Positions 8,363-14,978 of a stretch of DNA of 21,546 bases are shown here, one piece after another; position 1 is the first letter of the stretch; every line of letters starts with the position of its first letter. The stretch is from JANRKG01 sp033763635. GTDB taxonomy: Bacteria > Cyanobacteriota > Cyanobacteriia > GCF-001939115. The stretch lies in the NCBI GenBank assembly GCA_033763635.1, contig JANRKG010000171.1, forward strand, positions 1-21,546. The letters run 5' to 3'. Made by a program: the position numbers and the translations under genes. Below the pieces are notes generated by a model that had not been told where the DNA came from, ran no database searches, and saw only the letters and a program-made list of their open reading frames with translations.

Positions 8363-8819
8363 AACAATAGGGGAACAGCCATCCCCCTCCCTGATAGACG
8401 TGTATCGGAATCCAAGCAATTGTTTTGCACTCCCAGACCCCAGCCTATCCCGCTTTCTCGCCAAGGGAAAACGGTTGGATAAGCCATTCGCTTGCCAATC
8501 CAGAAAGTGACGAAATGAAACACCCTGATATCAACCATCCTAGTCGGTAGAGTTAGGGCAAATAAGTTTTGCAAGCAGCAAAAATCAACAAATTTCGACA
8601 ATGTTGCTTCCAGGCCAAATAACTCATCTTGATTGTCCCATAGCCAACTCAGTAGAAACTCTTAACTCCTGAGTGCTAATCTCGCTAATCGGATGCCCCT
8701 TTGGTTAGAGTTCCCCATGTTGTCACGGACTTAACTACAGCTTTCATTCTGATTGAGAACCCATCCGGTAATCTGCGGCCGACCCTTCCTGTCTTTCTAG
8801 AATTGAGACCAACCTCTCT

Positions 8820-8863
8820 CCAAAAAATTACAGGAATGGGCGATCGAACATCACCCATTCCTG
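8820..8863 (-). terminator. Strong intrinsic terminator of ftsH3
   Basis: CAGGAATGGG (8831-8840) and CCCATTCCTG (8854-8863) form a perfect 10-bp stem. After one mismatch the pairing continues with GAT/ATC around a 5-base loop. On the minus strand the stem is followed by TAATTTTTTGG (8820-8830), so it reads as a Rho-independent terminator about 80 bases past the ftsH3 stop. Confidence 0.85.
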
Positions 8864-8942
8864 ATAGTTAAGAATACGATTGACCTCAAAGAACCGATTT
8901 TTCTCTGAAAATATTTTATTAAACTTTCAGAGTATCATCTCA

Positions 8943-10781
8943 TTAAGCCAACGCTGCAATTTGCACATCACTCCGGGCCAATAAGTCCTGAAGTTCTTCG
9001 GCATCAACGGTTTCCTTCTCAATCAGCAGATCTGCTAAACGATCGAGAACTATGCGGTTCTGGGTGAGGACGGCTTTCGCCCGCTGGTAAGCTTGCTCAA
9101 CCAGGCTCCGTACTTCATCGTCGATCGTCGCAGCGGTTTCTTCAGAAAAATCCCGCTCAGCCGCAATATCGCGGCCCAGGAACATATTGCCCTGTTGACG
9201 ACCCAGAGCAACGGGACCCAGACGCTCACTCATTCCGTAACGAGTAATCATCTGACGAGCCACTCGCGCCACTTGCTGCAAATCATTCGAGGCTCCTGTG
9301 GTGACTTCTTCCTCACCGAAGATAATCTCTTCAGCGATTCGGCCCCCTAAAGCGACGGCCATCTGGTTTTGCAGATAGGCACGGCTATACAAGCCTGAGT
9401 CCATCCGATCTTCGCTGGGGGTGAACCAGGTTAAACCACCTGCCCGACCGCGAGGAATGATACTGATCTTCTGAACGGGATCGTAATCGGGCATCAAAGC
9501 GCCCACCAGGGCGTGACCTGCTTCGTGGTAAGCCACCAACTGCTTGCGCTTCTCGCTCATGACCCGATCCTTCTTCTCTGGACCTGCCAAGACGCGATCG
9601 ATCGCATCATTCACTTCATCCATTGAAATCTCAGTCAGATTACGACGGGCCGCGAGAATTGCAGCTTCGTTTAGCAGGTTAGAGAGGTCTGCTCCGGTAA
9701 AACCAGGAGTCCGACGGGCAATCTTCTCCAAATCCACATCCTTGGACAAGGTTTTGCCACGGGAGTGAACCTTAAGGATTTCTAGACGACCTGCATAGTC
9801 GGGACGATCGACCACTACCTGACGGTCAAAACGACCGGGACGCAACAGCGCCGCATCCAGAACGTCAGGACGGTTGGTTGCTGCGATCACAATAATGCCT
9901 GTATTGCCTTCAAACCCGTCCATTTCTGTCAAAAGCTGGTTCAGGGTTTGCTCTCGCTCATCGTTACCGCCGCCTAACCCGGCCCCCCGCTGCCGACCGA
10001 CGGCATCAATTTCATCAATAAAGACGATACAGGGAGCGTTGGCCTTGGCTTGCTCGAACAAGTCACGCACCCGTGACGCACCAACCCCCACAAACATTTC
10101 CACAAACTCAGAACCCGAAATCGAGAAGAACGGAACTCCCGCTTCGCCCGCCACAGCCCGCGCCAGCAGAGTTTTCCCAGTCCCCGGAGGCCCAACCAGC
10201 AAAACACCCTTGGGAATCTTCGCCCCAACTGCTGTGAAGCGATCGGCATTCTTCAAAAAGTCCACCACTTCACTCAGTTCCAGCTTGGCCTGATCAATCC
10301 CTGCCACATCTCCAAACGTGACCTGAGTTTGAGGCTCCATCTGAACTCGTGCTTTGGATTTACCAAAGTTCATCGCCTGACTCCCAGGACCATTCTGGGC
10401 ACGGCGCAGCAGGAAGAACAGCCCCACCAACAGCAGGATGGGGAAGAATAAGCTGCTCAGGGCTTTCAGCCAGAAACTATCGTCGCTCTGGGGAGAAACT
10501 GAGATATCGACATTGTTGCGGGTCAGGGTATTGATCAGTTCGGGATCACTGGGAAGGTTGACCCTCACCTTGCTCCCATCCTGGGTGGTGACAATCGCGG
10601 CTGTGCGATCGGCACTGATACTGGCCTTTTCAACCCGCTGACTTTCAACTTCTTTAATAAATTTGCTGTATCGCCATGTCTCCTTACTTTGAGGAGGTTT
10701 GTCGAACAGGGCGGTTGCCAACGCAATCACAACGATCGCCAGCAACGCATATAAACCAGCATTTCTCCACCGTTTATTCAC
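8943..10781 (-). CDS. ftsH3: ATP-dependent zinc metalloprotease FtsH, FtsH3-like (612 aa)
   Basis: FtsH is a membrane-anchored AAA+ protease that extracts and degrades membrane and soluble proteins. In cyanobacteria several paralogues form mixed hexamers, and FtsH3 is the common partner of FtsH1 (cytoplasmic membrane, iron response) and FtsH2 (thylakoid, D1 turnover in photosystem II repair). Features are TM1 at about 8-25, a lumenal or periplasmic domain at 30-105, TM2 at about 107-126, Walker A GPPGTGKT (197-204), Walker B with D256/E257, the second region of homology (about 299-320), and zinc ligands H419, H423 and D500. The start MNKRWRNAGLYALL and the length of 612 match my memory of Synechocystis FtsH3 better than FtsH2 or FtsH4, so the paralogue call is likely but not certain. 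The start codon is GTG (10779-10781), with AGGAGGA nine bases upstream. Confidence 0.93.
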   Translation of the reverse strand: MNKRWRNAGLYALLAIVVIALATALFDKPPQSKETWRYSKFIKEVESQRVEKASISADRTAAIVTTQDGSKVRVNLPSDPELINTLTRNNVDISVSPQSDDSFWLKALSSLFFPILLLVGLFFLLRRAQNGPGSQAMNFGKSKARVQMEPQTQVTFGDVAGIDQAKLELSEVVDFLKNADRFTAVGAKIPKGVLLVGPPGTGKTLLARAVAGEAGVPFFSISGSEFVEMFVGVGASRVRDLFEQAKANAPCIVFIDEIDAVGRQRGAGLGGGNDEREQTLNQLLTEMDGFEGNTGIIVIAATNRPDVLDAALLRPGRFDRQVVVDRPDYAGRLEILKVHSRGKTLSKDVDLEKIARRTPGFTGADLSNLLNEAAILAARRNLTEISMDEVNDAIDRVLAGPEKKDRVMSEKRKQLVAYHEAGHALVGALMPDYDPVQKISIIPRGRAGGLTWFTPSEDRMDSGLYSRAYLQNQMAVALGGRIAEEIIFGEEEVTTGASNDLQQVARVARQMITRYGMSERLGPVALGRQQGNMFLGRDIAAERDFSEETAATIDDEVRSLVEQAYQRAKAVLTQNRIVLDRLADLLIEKETVDAEELQDLLARSDVQIAALA

Positions 10782-10790
10782 CGGGGCTAT

Positions 10791-10797
10791 TCCTCCT
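10791..10797 (-). promoter_or_regulatory. Ribosome binding site of ftsH3, supporting a GTG start
   Basis: AGGAGGA on the minus strand lies nine bases before GTG 10781. The downstream residues (MNKRWRNAG) match the conserved FtsH3 N-terminus, so the GTG start is well supported. Confidence 0.8.
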
Positions 10798-10858
10798 AAT
10801 TATGAGTCTTCTTAAAGGAGCGCAGAAACCTATTTCTAGATTTTAACGAGTAGAATGT

Positions 10859-10899
10859 TAACTTATATTAACTTACATTCATAATGATTGGGTAACTTA
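10859..10899. repeat. Three TAACTTA direct repeats in the ftsH3/recombinase divergent region
   Basis: TAACTTA occurs at 10859-10865, 10869-10875 and 10893-10899. The first two are 10 bp apart (one helical turn), and the third is 24 bp further on. On the ftsH3 strand this reads TAAGTTA and overlaps a TATAAG hexamer that could serve as a -10 box. It could be a regulator-binding cluster, but this is a low-confidence reading in an AT-rich region. Confidence 0.35.
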
Positions 10900-11009
10900 C
10901 AGATTGCTTTCACTGATTACTTTTTGACCCATCTCAGAGAGCGTAAAAAATTTGTTCGGCAAGTAAAATATGTGTACTATTCTAATATATCGATTTCAGA
11001 ATTAACTGG

Positions 11010-11048
11010 GAGGGTGCTAGCCACTCTCAGGCATTGACTAGCACCCTC
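11010..11048. repeat. Perfect 11-bp inverted repeat in the recombinase leader
   Basis: GAGGGTGCTAG (11010-11020) and CTAGCACCCTC (11038-11048) are exact reverse complements separated by 17 bases. The right arm ends 12 bases before the recombinase ATG. No T-run follows on either strand, so it is not a standard terminator. It could be an operator, a translation-controlling mRNA hairpin or a recombinase binding site. Confidence 0.8.
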
Positions 11049-11060
11049 ATCTCGTTTAAG

Positions 11061-12239
11061 ATGCCCGACCCAACCTCTTCCATTGATACGCGCATCGAGC
11101 AGGTAAATCAGCGTCTCAAAGCTGCCCGGTTGGGAGTTCAAATCGAGCGGCGGAGTCAGAAGCTTAGTTTGCGGGCAACCCTTCCCCCTCGTCCGGGAAG
11201 CGATCGTCTCCGGCCGTATCAACAAAGGCTCAGCTTAAATCTGCCTGCGACTACGGCTGGATTAAAGCAAGCCGAGCAGGAAGCAAAAATCCTGGCGGCT
11301 CATTTATTACAAAAAACTTTTGATTGGCGGCCCTATCTGGGGCGTGGTAGTGGGGTTCGGTTCAGTTCCGCTGACCTCATTCAACGAATTCAGGCGTTCG
11401 AGCAGGACTTTTTTCATCAACCCCGCCGACGTAAACAGACTGCTTCCGCAACAACTACCTGGGAGACAGCCTACGCTCCCTATCTCCGTAAACTCCTGGG
11501 AACCGTTGAGGCAAATCCCCAATTCACTTTAGAGGAAGCAATTCACGCAACAGTGCGATCGATCGATGAAACGGCTCGGAGCCGACAGGTGTGTTGTACG
11601 GCTTTCAGGGCTTTAGGGAATTTTTTGAAACTAGATTTAACGATTGATTTCAAGGCTTTGGCTGGAAGTTACGGCCCTACTGCAACCCAAGCCAGAGAAT
11701 TACCTTCGGAGGAATTGATTCTAGAAACCTTTGAAAAGATTTCTCATCCAGCATGGCGCTTTGTCTATGGAGTGATGGCGACCTATGGGTTAAGAAACCA
11801 TGAGGTGTTTTTTTGCGATTATTCCGCCCTGGAACAGGCGACTCCTCAACCAACCCTTCGGGTCTTGAGTACCAGTAAGACGGGGAGCCATGAAGTCTGG
11901 CCTTTTTACCCCGAATGGGTCGATCGCTTTGAGTTGAGACAGATTTGTTTGCCGGAGATTGAAACCGACTTACAACGAACGACCCTTCAGCGGGTTGGTC
12001 AGTACGTGACGGTTCAGTTTCGGCGCTACGGATTGCCCTTTTCCCCCTATGATCTGCGCCATGCCTGGGCGGTTCGTACGATTCATTTGGGGTTGCCAGA
12101 TACGATCGCCGCCCGCATGATGGGCCATTCGGTTGCCATCCATACCCGCACCTATCATCAATGGATGACCCATCGAGATCAGCAAAGAGCTGTCGATGCA
12201 GCCCTCAGTCGTATTGGGTATTCACAAACATCCACTTAG
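11061..12239 (+). CDS. Tyrosine site-specific recombinase (integrase/Xer-like, 392 aa)
   Basis: The C-terminal half is a tyrosine recombinase catalytic domain (about 205-385). Box I is YGLRNHEVF with R245, the beta-hairpin lysine is K273 in STSKTG, box II is YDLRHAW with R333, followed by GHS with H356 and the nucleophile Y365 nine residues later in TRTYHQW. Arg, Lys, Arg, His and Tyr are all present. The first box II histidine is replaced by Y330. The N-terminal 200 residues, with a basic patch PRRRK at 121-125, probably bind DNA. It stands alone among housekeeping genes, with no phage genes, excisionase or attachment duplication nearby. It may therefore be a resident chromosomal recombinase rather than part of a mobile element. 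A TTG at 11034 would add nine residues but lies across the inverted repeat, so ATG 11061 is preferred. Base usage and HIP1-like sites match the neighbours. Confidence 0.85.
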   Translation: MPDPTSSIDTRIEQVNQRLKAARLGVQIERRSQKLSLRATLPPRPGSDRLRPYQQRLSLNLPATTAGLKQAEQEAKILAAHLLQKTFDWRPYLGRGSGVRFSSADLIQRIQAFEQDFFHQPRRRKQTASATTTWETAYAPYLRKLLGTVEANPQFTLEEAIHATVRSIDETARSRQVCCTAFRALGNFLKLDLTIDFKALAGSYGPTATQARELPSEELILETFEKISHPAWRFVYGVMATYGLRNHEVFFCDYSALEQATPQPTLRVLSTSKTGSHEVWPFYPEWVDRFELRQICLPEIETDLQRTTLQRVGQYVTVQFRRYGLPFSPYDLRHAWAVRTIHLGLPDTIAARMMGHSVAIHTRTYHQWMTHRDQQRAVDAALSRIGYSQTST

Positions 12240-12311
12240 GGGAGTTGCGAGGGACAGTTTTTCCCTGATACTGGAAAATGTACAACGGTGAACTGAAACT
12301 GGGGAAAGGCT

Positions 12312-13451
12312 GTGCTGCTATCCAAAGGCTTTGAAGTTGAAATGTACACAGGTACGCCCCAGGGCGAAATCGTAGGGCTTTCCGATCAGATCGTGGCAGC
12401 CCTGGATGGATTCGTTCGAGAGCCAGATAGCCGAAATGTTGAGTACACAACCCCGCCCCTGTATCGTTACGAGCAGTTACTGTGTGCCCTAGTGCGCCCT
12501 CGCATCCGCCTGCGTCGCTACCTGAGCCAACTGGGGAACTATACATTGTTGCCGGGTAGCACCCTTTCTTTAGGAGGGAGCGATCAATTCTACCGCTCTG
12601 ATCCGGGCAATCCTTACCATTCTTATATTGAAGAAACCTACGGCACGAAAGTTGTCACCGCCAGCATTCATATAAATGTAGGAATCAGTGATCCAGAATT
12701 GCTGATGCGCGCCTGTCGCTTAGTCCGAGTAGAAGCACCTCTATATCTGGCGTTAAGTGCCTCCTCACCCTTTTTAGATGGTCAGGCAACGGGCCACCAT
12801 TCAACCCGGTGGAGCCTGTTCCCCAAAACGCCTACCCATGTCCCTTTGTTTGAGAGCCATGCCCACTTTATTCAGTGGACAGAAGCCCAACTGCTGGCAG
12901 GAACCATGCAGAATGTGCGGCATCTCTGGTCCTCTGTGCGCCCCAATGGAGATAATCGTCCCTATAATTTGAATCGGCTAGAGCTTAGAATTTGCGATTT
13001 AGTGGGTGATCCGGTCGCCCTGTTGGCAATCACGGCCCTTCTAGAAGCTCGACTTCAGCAATTAATCACGGACCCCACCCTGGACCCACTGCAACAGAGT
13101 CACCTTCAGCCCGAAGATCTGCTAACCATCACGGATGAAAACGAAATGTCAGCAGCCCATCACAGCCTGGATGCCAAGCTAAGGCATTGGCAGGATGGTC
13201 ATGAGATTTTGGCAAGGGATTGGATTGAATCCTTGTATGCTGAAGTCTGGCCGATCGCGAAACAACAAGGCTTCAGTTGCTTCCTGCTACCCCTGAAAAA
13301 GATTCTCAGGGAGGGAAATGAAGCTCAACAATGGCTGTCCCACCATGAAAAAGGGGCGAATAGTCAAGAGGTGATGATTTATGCAGGTCAAGCCCTTGTC
13401 CATCAGGAAGTAGAGTTAGAAGATAAGCTCTGTCAGCCGATCGCCGCTTAA
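12312..13451 (+). CDS. gshA: Glutamate-cysteine ligase, cyanobacterial type (379 aa)
   Basis: GshA joins L-glutamate and L-cysteine with ATP to give gamma-glutamylcysteine, the first and limiting step of glutathione synthesis in the cytoplasm. The protein matches the cyanobacterial GshA family in its N-terminus (MLLSKGFEVEMYTGTPQGEI), in VREPDSRNVEYTTPPL (about 35-50), and in RPYNLNRLELRICDLVGDP (about 217-235), which provides substrate- and metal-site residues in this glutamine-synthetase-like fold. Length is as expected. The start is GTG 12312, with GGGGAAAG just upstream, and it reproduces the family N-terminus. It follows the recombinase gene by 72 bp on the same strand. No gshB is present in the window. 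I name the family from recognition of these stretches, not from a search. Confidence 0.9.
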   Translation: MLLSKGFEVEMYTGTPQGEIVGLSDQIVAALDGFVREPDSRNVEYTTPPLYRYEQLLCALVRPRIRLRRYLSQLGNYTLLPGSTLSLGGSDQFYRSDPGNPYHSYIEETYGTKVVTASIHINVGISDPELLMRACRLVRVEAPLYLALSASSPFLDGQATGHHSTRWSLFPKTPTHVPLFESHAHFIQWTEAQLLAGTMQNVRHLWSSVRPNGDNRPYNLNRLELRICDLVGDPVALLAITALLEARLQQLITDPTLDPLQQSHLQPEDLLTITDENEMSAAHHSLDAKLRHWQDGHEILARDWIESLYAEVWPIAKQQGFSCFLLPLKKILREGNEAQQWLSHHEKGANSQEVMIYAGQALVHQEVELEDKLCQPIAA

Positions 13452-13520
13452 AGGAATTTGGAGTGAAGGCTAAACCTGACAGGTCAGTAAAATTAAATTT
13501 TTCTGAACCCAGTCGAAGAA

Positions 13521-13541
13521 ATTTGTATAAGAAATACAAAT
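13521..13541. repeat. 8-bp inverted repeat between gshA and trmL
   Basis: ATTTGTAT (13521-13528) and ATACAAAT (13534-13541) form an AT-rich hairpin with a 5-base loop. A weaker ACCTC/GAGGT pair follows at 13547-13564. No T-run follows, so a terminator role for gshA is only possible. The rest of the 159-bp gap shows nothing else. Confidence 0.4.
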
Positions 13542-13610
13542 AATTCACCTCCCCCTTAAGAGGTAGTTAGACCTTTTAGTGAGTTACCCGTTTGCAACTT
13601 TTCTGATCCC

Positions 13611-14072
13611 ATGCCCCGCGTCGTTCTCATCCATCCTCAAATTCCACCGAATACTGGCAATATTGCTCGTACCTGCGCTGCGACTCAGACAGAACTTCAT
13701 TTAGTAGGGCCGCTCGGTTTTGACATTAGCGATCGTTACTTGAAGAGGGCAGGACTGGACTACTGGCCCTATGTGCAGTTACACTATCACCCCTCCCTTC
13801 AAGCATTCCAAACCCACCATCAACAGTACAAGGGACGGTGGATTGGCTTTAGCACTCTCGGAAGCTTTAGTTATATAAAGTTCCAATTTCAAGACGATGA
13901 CTGGTTGCTGTTTGGAAGCGAGACGGACGGCCTTCCGACTGAAGCGCTGCAAGCTTGTACCGCAACCGTTCACATTCCCATGTCCCAACCAGGGGTTCGG
14001 AGTCTTAACTTGTCTGTTAGTGCAGCGCTGGGACTATTTGAAGCCCGTCGCCAACTCGGTTATTTCAGTTAG
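13611..14072 (+). CDS. trmL: tRNA (cytidine/uridine-34-2'-O-)-methyltransferase TrmL (153 aa)
   Basis: TrmL is a SPOUT-fold, SAM-dependent enzyme that methylates the 2'-OH of the wobble nucleotide 34 in certain leucine tRNAs. The trefoil-knot motifs are all visible: IPPNTGNIARTCAA (11-24), LVGPLGFDISDRYLKRAGLD (31-50), LLFGSETDGLP (99-109), and IPMSQPGVRSLNLSVSAALG (122-141) with the conserved asparagine of the SAM site. At 153 residues it is the usual single-domain length. Start is ATG 13611 (MPRVVLIHPQIP), as in relatives. It shares the gshA strand but is 159 bp away with hairpins between, so it probably has its own promoter. Confidence 0.93.
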   Translation: MPRVVLIHPQIPPNTGNIARTCAATQTELHLVGPLGFDISDRYLKRAGLDYWPYVQLHYHPSLQAFQTHHQQYKGRWIGFSTLGSFSYIKFQFQDDDWLLFGSETDGLPTEALQACTATVHIPMSQPGVRSLNLSVSAALGLFEARRQLGYFS

Positions 14073-14155
14073 CCTGTTTTTTGAAAACCGTCTTAATCAG
14101 TCAACAAAAAAATCGTTCCCTTCATTCAGCTCTCTCTCTACGCCTCCATATCTAC

Positions 14156-14173
14156 ATATTTATATATAAATAT
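14156..14173. repeat. 18-bp perfect palindrome ATATTTATATATAAATAT
   Basis: The sequence equals its own reverse complement over 18 bases and lies 84 bases after the trmL stop. It is pure A/T, so chance is plausible. It could also be a DNA-bending or regulator site. Confidence 0.5.
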
Positions 14174-14965
14174 TTCACCCTCCCTGAGTTTACGCGCATC
14201 TGACCAGGCAAGCCTTTAGAACAAGATTGGCAATCAGACTCTTCGCTTTTATTATTTAGGGGCATTCGGCAAAGTCACAGAATAAATGTGATTAAAAACA
14301 CAAAAAACCTGAATTTTAGATAAGAAATTTCTATAAAGTTCTCAGCTATCTACATTCCCATCAGAATTTTCAAGAAATTTCAATCCTGTCCTGAAGCGAT
14401 ATAAAAAAGCTGTATTCCTCTACATCAGAAGCTTTTGGCTCTTCAAAATTTAGGTAGTCAAAGTGTTAAATCGCATAGTTTTACGGTTGCCATCACTGAA
14501 AAGCCAACCTAAAGTTCCTACTGTTGAAATCCTGGGTGTACACCTTAAACCTAAACTTTGGAATCACCCCAAAAGCTTGTTACGAAAAGCTTTCATCCTC
14601 TTGGTTTCATCAAGATTGATTCATCTAGTAGTCATTTATGAAAAAAACTCGCTTGAATTTTTGTTTTACTCGTGTAAGCTTGTCTAAACAAAAGAAGCAA
14701 GGTACTCTTACCTAAGAGTGTTCGTAAATGGTGATCTTCGTCTCCTTCCTTTGTGATTCTGGTCATTGACGTTTCTGGAGATTTGTTCTGGGATTTACTA
14801 TGTTCTTGAGAGTCATCACTGATGTTTGCCATCCTGATACTCTGTTTTCGTTCTCCCAGGTTTTTGTCTTTCAAACGTTCATTGTTGGCATCAATGTTGC
14901 GATTGATGTTTTATCAATACCGTCACAAGGTTGGGTCTAGCGAAGGCAGTTAAGCGCTGGTCTTT

Positions 14966-14971
14966 AGGAGG
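14966..14971 (+). promoter_or_regulatory. Ribosome binding site that decides the start of the LysM/M23 gene
   Basis: AGGAGG lies seven bases upstream of TTG 14979. This is ideal spacing, and it supports TTG 14979 over the earlier TTG 14931 and the later ATG 15027. Confidence 0.75.
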
Positions 14972-14978
14972 TCGTTCT

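Larger units (their letters stand above)
8351..8942. other. 592-bp region between ftsH3 and cyaC
   Basis: No convincing gene is seen on either strand. The right part carries the ftsH3 terminator (8822-8863) and, nearer the stop codon, an 8-bp inverted repeat CTCTGAAA/TTTCAGAG (8901-8938 area) without a T-run in the ftsH3 direction. The remaining 470 bases upstream of cyaC are the likely promoter and leader of that gene. A small hairpin TTTTGC/GCAAAA sits at 8567-8583. I could not find a persuasive promoter or a GTA-N8-TAC NtcA-type site. Confidence 0.55.
14073..14978. other. 906-bp non-coding stretch upstream of the cell-wall hydrolase
   Basis: Frames up to about 80 codons occur on both strands (for example 14463-14687 plus and 14632-14874 minus), but none shows a recognisable family, a good ribosome site or coding-like composition. 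The left part is AT-rich and contains an 18-bp palindrome (14156-14173). AAAAGCT/AGCTTTT arms near 14405-14440 could form a hairpin. Most of it is likely a promoter region and long 5' leader for the LysM/M23 gene. I looked for, and did not recognise, the ydaO-type (c-di-AMP) riboswitch core that precedes some cell-wall genes. Confidence 0.5.

Noticed and set aside
10960..10976. NtcA site (GTA-N8-TAC) near GTAAAATATGTGTAC before the recombinase
   Set aside because: The spacing is nine, not eight, and no -10 box sits at the right distance.
11061..12239. Integrated phage or genomic island marked by the recombinase
   Set aside because: Neighbours are housekeeping genes on both sides, composition does not change, and no attachment-site duplication of the tRNA or other sequence is seen.
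14632..14874. An 80-codon minus-strand frame before the LysM/M23 gene (and a 74-codon plus frame at 14463)
   Set aside because: The minus frame starts at TTG, has no ribosome site and shows low-complexity charged composition. The plus frame starts at GTG and ends in an AT-rich tail. Neither has a recognisable family.
14073..14978. ydaO-type c-di-AMP riboswitch upstream of the cell-wall hydrolase
   Set aside because: The expected conserved purine-rich core could not be found by eye. Without a covariance search the claim is not supportable.
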